A DNA stretch of 64,000 nt from Leptospira andrefontaineae (GCF_004770105.1 NZ_RQEY01000019.1:124001-188000), one strand, 5' to 3'; positions 28,353 through 36,863 are shown, numbered from the stretch's first letter. The notes: generated by a model not told the origin, from the letters alone. Program-made: numbers and translations.

Positions 28353-30047
28353 ATGTTATTCAAACTCAGATTATACTATTTTATATCTTACTCGATTTTC
28401 ACCTCTTTGGTTCTAGGTTCCGTACTCGGAACATTCGCCTTTTTAGGAATTCTTCCTGTAGAGAAAATCGGATTCGCAGTTTCTATCTCTGCCGGAGTTG
28501 GAGTTTTCTTTTCTCTATGTATGGGAGTTTTTTCAGGCACCTGGCTTGCTAGCACATTCCAAACCATACAGGATTCATTTAAGAAGGTGAGTAAAGGAGA
28601 TCTAACTGCGAGAATCGAAACAAATTCAAAAGATCTACTTTTTGATTTTTACGAAAGTTTTCATAGAATGTTACAAGGCCAATCAGAGTTGATCGGACTT
28701 ATCAGAAATACTGCGGAAACACTTTCTACAGATTCAGGAGAAATGAGAACTGTAGTTTTAGACTTCGGCTCCAATATCCAATCCCAGTCGGCGGCAACAG
28801 AAGAAGTTTCCGCATCAATCGAAGAAATTTCGGGAGTGGCAACTTCTATCTCTTCCATTGCAGGGGAGAACGCAAGCAGCATGAGCAATTTGGTTTCGGA
28901 AGTAGAAAAACTTTCTTCCGCAATCGAAAAAACAAAAGGCCAAGTAGACGAGACTTTAGTTTCCTTCGAAGATATTTCTAAACGTGCGGAGAAGGGTTCC
29001 CAATCTTTAACTTATATGGGGCAGGCCATAGACAACCTTTCTAAAAGTTCCAAAGAGATCACTAAGACGATCGGAAATATCGCAGATATCAGTGAAAAAA
29101 TCAATATGCTAGCACTTAACGCGTCTATCGAAGCTGCAAGAGCAGGTGAAGCAGGAAGAGGTTTTGCAGTAGTTGCGGACGAAGTCTCCAAACTTGCAGA
29201 AAGAACAGCTCTGAGCGTAAGAAGTATAAATGAATTGGTGAAAAAAAACCAAGATGATATGTCCCAAGGTTTAGAAAGAATCCAGATCACCACAAAAGAG
29301 ATCCAAGAAATTATAGAAACCATCGACAGAATGTCCGCACAGATTACGGAAGTTAGAGCCGCGGTCAATTCCCAACAAGAACTTAGAAATTCAGTATTAA
29401 AAGAAGCTGATTTCGTATTCAAACGTTCCGATGAGATCCGAAACGCGGTAACTGAGCATAATACAGCAACGAGGGAAGTTGTGGATTCGGTTTCTTCTAT
29501 TAGTGCTCTTGCTGTGAATAACTCGGAGAATAGCGATACCTTAGCGGAAAGAATTTTAGGGATCTCTAATACTGCAAACAAACTCGGAAATACAGTAGGA
29601 ATGTTCCAAATTGCTTCCAAGGCAAAGGTAGCGGAAAAGATCCTGGATTCCAAAACTCACGATCTCAAATTCACGGCAGCGATCGGAAAACTATATTATG
29701 TTAAAAAACATGATCTGGTAGAGATTGTTTGGACAGAAAATTTCAGTTACGAAGGGTATCGGGAAATGTTGGAGAAAGGTTTGGAACTTGTGAATGAATT
29801 CAAAGTTACTAGATGGATGGCAGACACTTCTAATATGGGAATCGTTTCTGCAGAAGCGCAAACTTGGGTAAACGAAACTTGGTTCCCAAAAGCAATGGCT
29901 TCTCCTTTGAAGAAGATCGCAATCGTGATCCCTCAGTCAGTACTTTCAGAACTATCGATCGATACTAAATCTTTAAAAGCAGGGAATATTGATCTGATCA
30001 ATACTCCATCTAGAGAAGAAGGAATGCGTTGGTTGACCTCCAAATAA
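28353..30047 (+). CDS. Methyl-accepting chemotaxis protein with C-terminal SpoIIAA-like domain
   Basis: A 564-residue transducer. Two membrane helices (residues ~9-33 and ~40-68) are joined by a loop of only a few residues, so there is essentially no periplasmic sensor. A HAMP-like segment follows, then the MCP coiled coil with the invariant tip EKINMLALNASIEAARAGEAGRGFAVVADEVSKLAERT. From about residue 430 there is an extra ~135-residue domain (SYEGYREMLEKGLELVNEFKVTRWMADTSNMG) that looks like a STAS/SpoIIAA-like alpha-beta module, as in proteins that bind lipids or other signals. GGAATCC is a weak ribosome site. No che genes lie nearby. Confidence 0.88.
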   Translation: MLFKLRLYYFISYSIFTSLVLGSVLGTFAFLGILPVEKIGFAVSISAGVGVFFSLCMGVFSGTWLASTFQTIQDSFKKVSKGDLTARIETNSKDLLFDFYESFHRMLQGQSELIGLIRNTAETLSTDSGEMRTVVLDFGSNIQSQSAATEEVSASIEEISGVATSISSIAGENASSMSNLVSEVEKLSSAIEKTKGQVDETLVSFEDISKRAEKGSQSLTYMGQAIDNLSKSSKEITKTIGNIADISEKINMLALNASIEAARAGEAGRGFAVVADEVSKLAERTALSVRSINELVKKNQDDMSQGLERIQITTKEIQEIIETIDRMSAQITEVRAAVNSQQELRNSVLKEADFVFKRSDEIRNAVTEHNTATREVVDSVSSISALAVNNSENSDTLAERILGISNTANKLGNTVGMFQIASKAKVAEKILDSKTHDLKFTAAIGKLYYVKKHDLVEIVWTENFSYEGYREMLEKGLELVNEFKVTRWMADTSNMGIVSAEAQTWVNETWFPKAMASPLKKIAIVIPQSVLSELSIDTKSLKAGNIDLINTPSREEGMRWLTSK

Positions 30048-30068
30048 GAAATTATTTGGTATCGTTCT

Positions 30069-30100
30069 AAGCTCCGTACTAAATTTTAGTTTCGGAGCTT
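30069..30100 (+). other. Hairpin between the MCP gene and ppnP
   Basis: AAGCTCCG (30069-30076) pairs with CGGAGCTT (30093-30100). Inside it ACTAA and TTAGT pair again, giving a 13-bp imperfect stem 21 bp after the MCP stop. The following GATTCTATAATG has no long T-run, so it may be a weak terminator or a stabilising structure. Confidence 0.45.
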
Positions 30101-30109
30101 GATTCTATA

Positions 30110-30424
30110 ATGCAACAATTCGAGAACGTAACAATAATTAAAAAAGCAAACGTATACTTTGAGGGTAAGGTTACCAGCAGAACCGTATTATTCTCCAATG
30201 GAGAAAAAAAGACACTGGGTATTTTAATGCCCGGAGAGTACGAGTTTGGAACTGATGATAAAGAAATTATGGAAATTCTAGATGGAGATCTTTTAGTCCA
30301 ACTACCTGGAAATCCTGACTGGAAGGAAATCAAAGGTGGTCAATCTTTTGAAGTTCCTGCAAATTCCAAATTCAAACTGAACGTTAAAACACTAAGCGAT
30401 TATTGCTGTTCCTATATTAAATAA
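30110..30424 (+). CDS. ppnP: Pyrimidine/purine nucleoside phosphorylase PpnP (YaiE/DUF1255)
   Basis: A 104-residue cupin-fold protein covering the whole family: [47 protein letters not shown], and a C-terminal [16 protein letters not shown]. coli PpnP is known to phosphorolyse several purine and pyrimidine nucleosides. It stands between the chemoreceptor and the c-di-AMP riboswitch unit and is closed by its own terminator at 30432. Confidence 0.93.
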   Translation: MQQFENVTIIKKANVYFEGKVTSRTVLFSNGEKKTLGILMPGEYEFGTDDKEIMEILDGDLLVQLPGNPDWKEIKGGQSFEVPANSKFKLNVKTLSDYCCSYIK

Positions 30425-30431
30425 TTTAGCA

Positions 30432-30453
30432 AAGCCGAGGAAACTCGGCTTTT
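30432..30453 (+). terminator. Intrinsic terminator after ppnP
   Basis: AAGCCGAG (30432-30439), loop GAAA, CTCGGCTT (30444-30451), then further T. An 8-bp stem capped by a GNRA tetraloop starts 7 bp after the ppnP stop. Confidence 0.85.
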
Positions 30454-30534
30454 AGGAAAAGGATGGCTACTAAAAAATCTAAACCTATATCTCTCTTGTA
30501 TTGAAGTCAGTCTATAAACACTTCAATCTACTAC

Positions 30535-30562
30535 TTGACAAATTCATTTTTCTAGCTACACT
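30535..30562 (+). promoter_or_regulatory. Sigma-70 promoter of the c-di-AMP riboswitch transcript
   Basis: A consensus -35 TTGACA (30535-30540) is followed after 16 bp by TACACT (30557-30562). The predicted start near 30569 is immediately upstream of the riboswitch aptamer, which supports the call. Confidence 0.7.
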
Positions 30563-30570
30563 TCCCTCCT

Positions 30571-30692
30571 TGAGTCTGCTTAATCCGACAGAAGTCGGAA
30601 CGGAGGAACCAATTTTTTGGGGCTAACCGTTTCTTACGGGGGAAATCTCTCTTTCCTAGCCCGTCAGCTAACTTCGTAAGCATGGAGAGAAG
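30571..30692 (+). promoter_or_regulatory. Cyclic di-AMP riboswitch (ydaO/yuaA class) aptamer
   Basis: The conserved ydaO core is present in order: TAATCCG, then ACGGAGGAACCAA, TTTTGGGGCTAA, a variable hairpin (CCGT...ACGG), GGGAAATCTCTCTTTCC, and finally CCGTCAGCTAACTTCGTAAGC. Closing stem P1 is TGCTTA (30577-30582) with TAAGCA (30677-30682). The 3' segment GGAGAGAAG can form the class-typical pseudoknot with TCTCTC. The class is known to bind c-di-AMP and usually lowers expression when ligand is high. The gene controlled is the USP-type protein at 30789, not a transporter or wall hydrolase. Confidence 0.93.
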
Positions 30693-30712
30693 ACAGGAGT
30701 TTCTTCCAATCT

Positions 30713-30742
30713 TCCCGGCTCATTCTGACCCTGGGATTTTTT
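30713..30742 (+). terminator. Riboswitch expression-platform terminator
   Basis: TCCCGG (30713-30718) pairs with CCTGGGA (30730-30736, one bulged T) and is followed by TTTTTT (30737-30742). The left arm CCCGG can instead pair with CCGGG (30759-30763) or lie in a purine/pyrimidine tract near the aptamer's 3' end, offering an antiterminated form. This predicts ligand-induced premature termination, the usual logic of this class. Confidence 0.65.
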
Positions 30743-30788
30743 CATCTAGTGAAATAGTTCCGGGGGAATTATAACCTAGGAGGCGAAA

Positions 30789-31496
30789 ATGAAAGTTCTA
30801 ATTTCGTTTGCTAATCCCAAAATGGGGGCAAAACTTTTCGGGCTAACAAGGGCCCTATTCTCTAAATCGAAAGAAAATCTTTCCATAGTAGCGTTACATG
30901 TCGTTTCAGTGGAATCCAAATCGGAAGGATTTCCTATATTAGAAGAAGATGAAATTTTCCAAGCAGTTAGAGAAGAAGCCGCCGGTTCCGAATTCAGTTT
31001 TGAAACCGTGGGATTTCCATCCGACTGGATCGTTCCAGGAATTGTGGAGATTGCAAAAAGTAAAGAGGTCGATTTACTATTATTAGGTGCGGCGCGCTCT
31101 TTATTCTCCGATGATCTGTTAGGAGGAAAAGTAGGAGATGTGCTTAGGCATTTATCCGAACTTGATATTGCAGTTCTGGCAGATAATGGACTTCTGGCTC
31201 CAATCGAGCCTATCATCTACTCTCCAGGTTTGGATTCCGCTCCTCTATTTCCATTCTCTTCCGGACTTTCTACTTTTATAGAAAAACCGATCCCTGTTCT
31301 TTCAGGTGTGAACCAATCCGAGTTTGGGCTAAATCAAACCAATCAATTCAAACCTTGGATCCCATTCTCCCTGAACGCCGCCGCTGACCAAACCAAGAAC
31401 CTGGCGATTTTGGATTACAGCACCTATAAATCATTTCATTCGGTTTTATTGGATAGGCAAGGACTCTCTTTTCTAATTTTAAGAAAAGGGATCTGA
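30789..31496 (+). CDS. Universal-stress-protein-like protein under c-di-AMP riboswitch control
   Basis: A 235-residue soluble protein. The N-terminal ~140 residues are a USP/adenine-alpha-hydrolase-like alpha-beta domain: MKVLISFANPKMGAKLFGLTRAL, then VDLLLLGAARS and GGKVGDVLRHLSELDIAVLAD, similar to the cytoplasmic tail of Kef/NhaP-type cation-proton antiporters. The remaining ~95 residues look like a degenerate second half. No membrane segment is present, so this is a stand-alone sensor-type module. An AGGAGG ribosome site precedes the ATG at ideal distance. Ion-transport regulation is an inference from the riboswitch class and fold. Confidence 0.8.
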   Translation: MKVLISFANPKMGAKLFGLTRALFSKSKENLSIVALHVVSVESKSEGFPILEEDEIFQAVREEAAGSEFSFETVGFPSDWIVPGIVEIAKSKEVDLLLLGAARSLFSDDLLGGKVGDVLRHLSELDIAVLADNGLLAPIEPIIYSPGLDSAPLFPFSSGLSTFIEKPIPVLSGVNQSEFGLNQTNQFKPWIPFSLNAAADQTKNLAILDYSTYKSFHSVLLDRQGLSFLILRKGI

Positions 31497-31517
31497 AATT
31501 CAAACTTAAGTTTAAGA

Positions 31518-31548
31518 AAACTTATACTCTACGTATAAGTTTTTTTTT
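31518..31548 (+). terminator. Strong intrinsic terminator after the USP-like gene
   Basis: AAACTTATA (31518-31526), loop CTCTACG, TATAAGTTT (31534-31542), with a run of nine Ts (31540-31548). The 9-bp perfect stem isolates the riboswitch unit from the next gene. Confidence 0.88.
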
Positions 31549-31683
31549 GAATAAGAGTTCTGTCATAGAAGCGTTATTTGCACTTATCGCCTTACTTAAA
31601 GTAGGCGGTCTTTCTATATAATATTATCTTTTCCTTGCTGAAAATATAGAGACTTACATCCTTTCCGAAACCGGAAGGCGCAC

Positions 31684-32208
31684 TTGAAGTCTAAAATTTT
31701 AAATCCCGTTCTAATCCTCTTCATTCTATCCATAGTTTCCGCAATATCGATATTCATTTTCGTGATGACTTATTCTTCTCCCACAGAGAGAAGCCAAGCA
31801 TCCGCTACGAATACGGAAATAATAGGACTGATCTGGTTAGTAATTACTGTATTAGTTTTATATAATGCAGGACTAGCTTTCTTTCGAAATTTATTCTTAG
31901 AAAAATTTTCAGAAGCGCAAGAAGGTTTCGGAAGTGCTAAAGCTTTACTTTTCAGCATTGCGAGCCTGGCCTTATTTCTGCTCGGCTCCAAGCTTGGAAG
32001 TTTTTTTAAGGCAGATATAGGTACTCCGGAACTTCTAATGGCTGTTCCTATAATCTTTGTTGCAAGCTGGGAAAACTATCTGATCAGAAAGATTGGTATA
32101 AAATTCAGATCTATTTATCTTATCTCTACCGCAGCATTTCAAATTGTAGTTTATATAAGTTTTATGCTCTCTTTTCTAACGTTGGCAAGTTTGGACGGAT
32201 TTGACTGA
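31684..32208 (+). CDS. Small polytopic membrane protein, unknown function
   Basis: A 174-residue protein with four predicted membrane helices (~7-29, 42-63, 79-106, 138-168) and few charged residues. The start is TTG at 31684, supported by GGAAGG seven bases upstream; no ATG fits. I recognise no family. It stands alone between the riboswitch unit's terminator and a hairpin at 32237. A conserved hypothetical of Leptospira is the best description. Confidence 0.68.
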   Translation: MKSKILNPVLILFILSIVSAISIFIFVMTYSSPTERSQASATNTEIIGLIWLVITVLVLYNAGLAFFRNLFLEKFSEAQEGFGSAKALLFSIASLALFLLGSKLGSFFKADIGTPELLMAVPIIFVASWENYLIRKIGIKFRSIYLISTAAFQIVVYISFMLSFLTLASLDGFD

Positions 32209-32236
32209 AACCTGGTCGGACTGTATTTTAGAACGG

Positions 32237-32255
32237 ATCGTTAAAAACGATTTTT
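32237..32255 (+). terminator. Weak intrinsic terminator
   Basis: ATCGTT (32237-32242), loop AAA, AACGAT (32246-32251), then TTTT. It lies 29 bp after the membrane-protein stop and 53 bp before the cyclic-nucleotide-binding genes. The stem is short and AT-rich. Confidence 0.5.
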
Positions 32256-32307
32256 GAAAAAAATCGGATCCCGTCGGATCTAAAGACTTTTTCCCGTCTT
32301 AAATTAA

Positions 32308-32841
32308 ATGCCGACCATTCTGGATTTCGTTCATAGCGTCTTCACCCGGGTATATCCCAAAGATTCCCTCATCTTCAAAGAAGGAGAAGAATCCGACGGA
32401 AACATGTATTTCCTTTTCCAAGGGCATTTAAAGGTCAGCAAGAATCGTCCGGAAGCCGGAGACAAATCCATCAAAGAAGTGTTTCCTGGAGAATTTTTCG
32501 GAGAGATCGCTTTGATTTCCGGAAGAGCCAGAGCAATGTCGGTCCAAGTTCTTTCTCCTTCTGCTAAAGTGGGAGTCCTGAACAAGGGTGTCTTCGAAAA
32601 ACTAGAAAAAACAAGTCCTCAATTCCTTCTCTTACTTCTTAAAAACACTTTCGAAAAATTGAATAGAGCAGAAATGAAATTGGAAGCTCTTTATACAGAG
32701 ATCCATAAAAAAGAAGAAGAGTCCAAACCGACTGGAGAACCCGTTGCAGAAAATGGAACAGCAGTCTCAGAAACTCCCGAAACAACAGACTCTGAAACGA
32801 TTCAAGAAGAAGTTCCAGCAGCAGTAAACAAGGAATCATAA
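32308..32841 (+). CDS. Cyclic nucleotide-binding domain protein (first of tandem pair)
   Basis: A 177-residue protein. Residues ~5-115 are a Crp-type cNMP-binding beta-barrel: FKEGEESDGNMYFLFQGHLKV and the phosphate cassette PGEFFGEIALISGRARAMSV, where FGEIAL and the Arg are the canonical ligand contacts. The tail (~140-177) is a low-complexity Glu/Thr/Pro stretch. There is no HTH, kinase or esterase domain, so it probably acts through partners. It is separated by 1 bp from the next gene, which encodes a second such domain. Confidence 0.85.
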   Translation: MPTILDFVHSVFTRVYPKDSLIFKEGEESDGNMYFLFQGHLKVSKNRPEAGDKSIKEVFPGEFFGEIALISGRARAMSVQVLSPSAKVGVLNKGVFEKLEKTSPQFLLLLLKNTFEKLNRAEMKLEALYTEIHKKEEESKPTGEPVAENGTAVSETPETTDSETIQEEVPAAVNKES

Positions 32842-32842
32842 A

Positions 32843-33268
32843 ATGGGAATTAATATTTTAGAATTCATTAATAACGTATCCGTTAAAACCTATCTTGCCG
32901 GAGAAGATGTTTTTAAAGAGAAAGATCCTTCTAACGGAATGATGTATTTCGTATTTACGGGCGCTCTTGAGATCAGAAAGTCTTATGACGGAGAAGAGAG
33001 AGTGATCCGAAATTTGGAACCTGGAGCTTTTTTCGGAGAGATCGCATTAATTAATAATGTGCCTCGAGCAGCAACTGCAAGAGTAATCACCGAAAAGGCA
33101 AAGATTGGTATCTTGGATCAGGAAATGTTCTATAGGATCGGACAAACAAATCCTAAATTTTTTTCGATCCTTCTCAATACTACGATCCATAGATTAGTTT
33201 CTGTAGAAGATGAAATCTCAAAATTAAGTTCAGGACAACCTATCCATCCGATCCGTAGCAAGGATTAA
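32843..33268 (+). CDS. Cyclic nucleotide-binding domain protein (second of tandem pair)
   Basis: A 141-residue single cNMP-binding domain: FKEKDPSNGMMYFVFTGALEI, then PGAFFGEIALINNVPRAATARV with the intact phosphate cassette and arginine. There is no effector domain and no acidic tail, unlike its partner. It begins 1 bp after that gene, so the two are translated together and could form a heterodimer. The fold repeats the preceding protein, consistent with tandem duplication. It converges on the DUF1564 gene with 7 bp between stops. Confidence 0.85.
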   Translation: MGINILEFINNVSVKTYLAGEDVFKEKDPSNGMMYFVFTGALEIRKSYDGEERVIRNLEPGAFFGEIALINNVPRAATARVITEKAKIGILDQEMFYRIGQTNPKFFSILLNTTIHRLVSVEDEISKLSSGQPIHPIRSKD

Positions 33269-33275
33269 ATTCCGA

Positions 33276-33713
33276 TCAGGCAACCTTCTTCTTTTTAGAA
33301 ACCTCAGGAGAAGGAGTATCCGAAAAATATCTACTTAATAAAAACGTAAATAAGTAACACTTTGAAACTCCGTGTTTCCTTGCATAGTTTCCCAATAGAT
33401 TCCAATCTTCCAGATCGGGCCTGAAATTCAGACGATTCCATTCCTTCCGCCTACCTTCTTCCTTTTTTTGATACATCATCAATGCGGAGTCAGGGTTCAA
33501 CTTCTCTTGGAATTGTAGATCCGGACCGTATAGTTCTAACAAATCCTTCAGACATGTTGCTCCCGGTCTGGATCCATTCCAGTTTTTCAGATAATTTTTA
33601 TACAACTTATCAGGTAGGATCAGGGTGCAGACCGGCATAGATTCCCTGGGAGATTTTGCCTTCCAAGATTTACTTTTGATCGGTTTGGGGTTTAATATTA
33701 GTTTCAACTTCAT
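33276..33713 (-). CDS. DUF1564 protein (Leptospira-restricted family)
   Basis: A 145-residue basic protein with the DUF1564 pattern: a central TCLKDLLELYG helix, RRKEWNRLNFRPDLEDWNLLGNYARKHGVSKCYLFTFLLSRYF, and a Lys-rich C-terminus. To my knowledge this family occurs only in Leptospira, usually in many copies. The two-helix core suggests a ribbon-helix-helix-like DNA binder, which is inference. I start at MKLKLILNP (33713); a 50-codon upstream extension would overlap the msrA promoter. Confidence 0.78.
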   Translation of the reverse strand: MKLKLILNPKPIKSKSWKAKSPRESMPVCTLILPDKLYKNYLKNWNGSRPGATCLKDLLELYGPDLQFQEKLNPDSALMMYQKKEEGRRKEWNRLNFRPDLEDWNLLGNYARKHGVSKCYLFTFLLSRYFSDTPSPEVSKKKKVA

Positions 33714-33832
33714 ACTCGTCCCGGTCCCAGTCAGTACTCGATGCTCACGTTTTTTAGGAATAAATTCAGAAAAATGTTTCCGTGATTCGACTTTCCGGCC
33801 TGAATCAAATCTAATAAGAAAGGAGGAATGGA

Positions 33833-34363
33833 ATGTCGGAGCAAAAAGATCTGGAATACGCAATTTTAGGTGGAGGATGTTTTTGGTGCGTCGAAGCTAT
33901 CTACCAGTTAGTGGATGGTGTTGAGTCTATTGTCTCCGGTTATGCCGGTGGGCATGATCCTGCGCCAAATTATAAATCAATTTGTACCGGGCTTACCGGG
34001 CATGCAGAAGTGATCCGAGTTGGATTCGATCCAAACAAAATCTCTTACAAAAACATTTTAGAAATTTTTTGGGAAGCACACGATCCTACTACAAGGAACA
34101 AACAAGGCAATGACGAAGGCCCTCAGTACAGAAGTATTATCCTGTACGAAAACCAAACTCAAAAGGAAATTGCGGAAGCTTCCAGATCAGATGCCGGACC
34201 TAAGTTTGCTTCTCCTATTGTGACAGAGATTGTAGCCTTAGAAAAGTTTTTCCCTGCAGAGAATTATCACCAAAATTATTTCAGGCTAAATCCAGCACAG
34301 CCCTACTGTCATTACGTGATCCGTCCTAAGATAGAAAAATTCCTGAAAAAGAAAACTCACTGA
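33833..34363 (+). CDS. msrA: Peptide methionine-(S)-sulfoxide reductase MsrA
   Basis: A 176-residue MsrA that reduces methionine-S-sulfoxide in proteins. The catalytic cysteine is Cys16 in GGGCFWC; SGYAGG, GHAEVIRVGFDP and EKFFPAENYHQNYF are family signatures. A cysteine near residue 163 (PYCHY) could resolve the sulfenate. AGGAGG precedes the ATG. The 3' end overlaps the histidine kinase gene by 7 bp in convergent orientation. Confidence 0.96.
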   Translation: MSEQKDLEYAILGGGCFWCVEAIYQLVDGVESIVSGYAGGHDPAPNYKSICTGLTGHAEVIRVGFDPNKISYKNILEIFWEAHDPTTRNKQGNDEGPQYRSIILYENQTQKEIAEASRSDAGPKFASPIVTEIVALEKFFPAENYHQNYFRLNPAQPYCHYVIRPKIEKFLKKKTH

Positions 34364-36759
34364 GGCAAAGTCACTAAGAACGCAGTACCTTTGGGGGAAG
34401 TTTCGAATCCGATAGATCCTCCGTGGTTTTCCACGATACGTTTTACTATATCTAATCCAAGTCCGGAACCTTCTCCAGGAGCTTTGGTCGTGAAGAATGG
34501 TTCGAAAATTCTCTCTTGGATTGTTTCCGGTATGCCAGGTCCGTTATCCGAAATCCGAACACAAATATGATCTTTTCCTCCTCCAGAACCTACATTTATT
34601 TTTAGTATCCCTTTGAAACCCATCGCTTGCGCTGCATTATAGATGAGATTGGTCCATACATGTAACAAATCATCCGAATATCCTGGAACGACCGGAATTC
34701 CAGCATCGTATTCTTTGATGATCTCTATTCCGGACTTTAATTGGTTTTGGTAGATAGTAAGAACTGTATCTATACTTTCTCTAATATCTACGGGAGCTTT
34801 TGGCCCTCCATTACTGAAATGGGAGAAGTTCTTTAACGCGTATACGATCTTAGAAGTCCTGTCTACGGACATATCAACCAATTTAGAACTTCTACTTGCT
34901 TGGATCTCATCCAATGCATATTGAATGACTTGTTGGATCTTTTCTCCGATGAATAATTTCGGGAAATCTTCTAATGCAGCTTCTAATCCCGCTTCTACCA
35001 AACCTTCCGCTATATTTCTAGCTTCTGAAATTCCAAATTCCTTCAATCTGGCTTCTAAAATTTTAGTTTTAGCCCTTACTTCTTTAGGAGGAATGATTTC
35101 TTGGTAAGCTCTTCCCTTCTTTAATAAGGTTTGGAATTCAATCTTCGCTTCGTTACCCAGATTTTCTAAGACGGAAGCCGCTTCTTGCATTCTATCTAAT
35201 ACACGATCAAAATGGTTTTTTACAGATTCATTGGCAGCTCGGATCACTCCGATCGGATTATTGATCTCATGTGCGATCCCGGCAACCAACTGTCCGAGTG
35301 AGGCCATCTTTTCGGAAAGTATCAATTGATTTTGGGTTTTTTGAAGATACTCAAGTGTGGATTCTAATTCTGCTTTTTGTTTTGCGATCAATTCATTCTG
35401 AGAAGAGATCTCGTTATTCAAGACTCTCAATTCTGCCGCTTCTTTTTTAGAAGAAACATCTTTTACCATATTGATCATTCGTTTTTCTCCATCGATCACA
35501 GTGAATCGTGTTGAAAATTCTACTTGGATATAACTTCCATCTTTGGCTCTAAATGTTACTTCTTCATTGTATAAAAATCCGTCTTTCTTGATCTTTTCTT
35601 TGAAATACTCCCTTTCTTCAGAAGTTAACCAAATTCCAAGCTCCACACTAGTACGTCCGATCGCTTCTTCTCTCGTAAAACCGAGTAATTCTGTAAAACC
35701 ATCATTGATATCAACATATCTTCCATCTTCATAATTAGAAATAGAAGTAGCATACGGACTTAATTTGAATACTTTGGAAAATAATTCCTGGCTGGCCTTG
35801 ATCTCTTCACCCGCGATATGTTTTTCGGTAATATCTTGGCCGGTTCCATAACCCATTATGGAATCCTTATATTTACCTTTGGCCAAAATATATCTGGTTT
35901 TCCCATCATCCCCCTTGGCTCTAAAAATAAATTCGGTAGAGTAAGAAGGATCATTAAAATGTTTTGCTCCTTCTATAAGGGCAGATACTATCCTTTCCTT
36001 ATCATCTCCTTCTACGTATTTTGCTATAAACTGATCCATTAGCATTGTTATGGATCCTTTAGCGGTTTTATCTCCAAGCATGATACGATATTCTTTAGTT
36101 AAGGTTACTTCCTTAGTCTCTAAATTCAAAGTAACCCCACCTAACTTGGCGTGGATCTGTGCTCTAGATAATTCTTCTCGTATTTTAGATAATCCTGATA
36201 GACCGAATTTCATCAGGATCCAGGACATAAAAAAGCCTACTGAATTTCCTATAAATGCAGACCATTCTCCTGTAGGAAAATTTGGAGCCGGTATCATCCC
36301 TCTAGATTTTAAATAAATACTTAAGAGTCCTGTGCAGAAGGAAAGAAGTGCATAGAATAATGCTCCACCTTGTCCTAAGACTAAAGAAGCTAGCACTATA
36401 ATGATCATAAACTGGGAAAACGATGTGGCGTAAACTCCACCTTCTCTCATAGACACGATACAAAGTGCCAACCATTGCAGGAAGATCATGATATTTGCGC
36501 CCAGTTTAACCCTTCCCGATTTAGCGAGAAGATGGCAAATGATCACTGCAGTTGGAATAATATAGAAAGAATAATATACGTTCTTAGGTTTTTCAGAAAT
36601 GAGAGGATGAATGATCCTATATAAGACCGCAACAGTGAAGGTGACATACATCAGACCATAAAGAAGTTTGATTGAAACGTCTTTTTCAGGGTCGGCGGAT
36701 AATGGAGGATAAATTGATCTTTTAAGACGTTGCAGAATCATACCTAATGCCGTGGACAT
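34357..36759 (-). CDS. Membrane sensor histidine kinase with PAS domains
   Basis: An 800-residue hybrid-free kinase. About five or six N-terminal membrane helices (residues ~25-190) form a small membrane sensor. Two PAS/PAC modules follow (about 200-320 and 325-445, the second with SPYATSISNYEDGRYVDINDGF and LGFTREEAIGRT). A coiled coil leads to the phosphoacceptor motif GIAHEINNPIG, and the HATPase has NLIYNAAQA, DNGPGIPE and GSGLGLDIV. No response regulator gene is adjacent. It is transcribed away from the desaturase gene across a region with long inverted repeats. Confidence 0.93.
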   Translation of the reverse strand: MSTALGMILQRLKRSIYPPLSADPEKDVSIKLLYGLMYVTFTVAVLYRIIHPLISEKPKNVYYSFYIIPTAVIICHLLAKSGRVKLGANIMIFLQWLALCIVSMREGGVYATSFSQFMIIIVLASLVLGQGGALFYALLSFCTGLLSIYLKSRGMIPAPNFPTGEWSAFIGNSVGFFMSWILMKFGLSGLSKIREELSRAQIHAKLGGVTLNLETKEVTLTKEYRIMLGDKTAKGSITMLMDQFIAKYVEGDDKERIVSALIEGAKHFNDPSYSTEFIFRAKGDDGKTRYILAKGKYKDSIMGYGTGQDITEKHIAGEEIKASQELFSKVFKLSPYATSISNYEDGRYVDINDGFTELLGFTREEAIGRTSVELGIWLTSEEREYFKEKIKKDGFLYNEEVTFRAKDGSYIQVEFSTRFTVIDGEKRMINMVKDVSSKKEAAELRVLNNEISSQNELIAKQKAELESTLEYLQKTQNQLILSEKMASLGQLVAGIAHEINNPIGVIRAANESVKNHFDRVLDRMQEAASVLENLGNEAKIEFQTLLKKGRAYQEIIPPKEVRAKTKILEARLKEFGISEARNIAEGLVEAGLEAALEDFPKLFIGEKIQQVIQYALDEIQASRSSKLVDMSVDRTSKIVYALKNFSHFSNGGPKAPVDIRESIDTVLTIYQNQLKSGIEIIKEYDAGIPVVPGYSDDLLHVWTNLIYNAAQAMGFKGILKINVGSGGGKDHICVRISDNGPGIPETIQERIFEPFFTTKAPGEGSGLGLDIVKRIVENHGGSIGFETSPKGTAFLVTLPQ

Positions 36760-36863
36760 TCAAATAAGAATTTCTTACGCGAGATTGAAAAGCGGGATTT
36801 AAAAATCCGAATAAAATTCAAGGGTGCGAGAACATTTCGTTAATCCGAAATATCTAAATTTTT

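Noticed and set aside
33714..33863. 50-codon N-terminal extension of the DUF1564 protein
   Set aside because: It overlaps the msrA promoter and start and does not resemble the family; the internal ATG gives the usual length.
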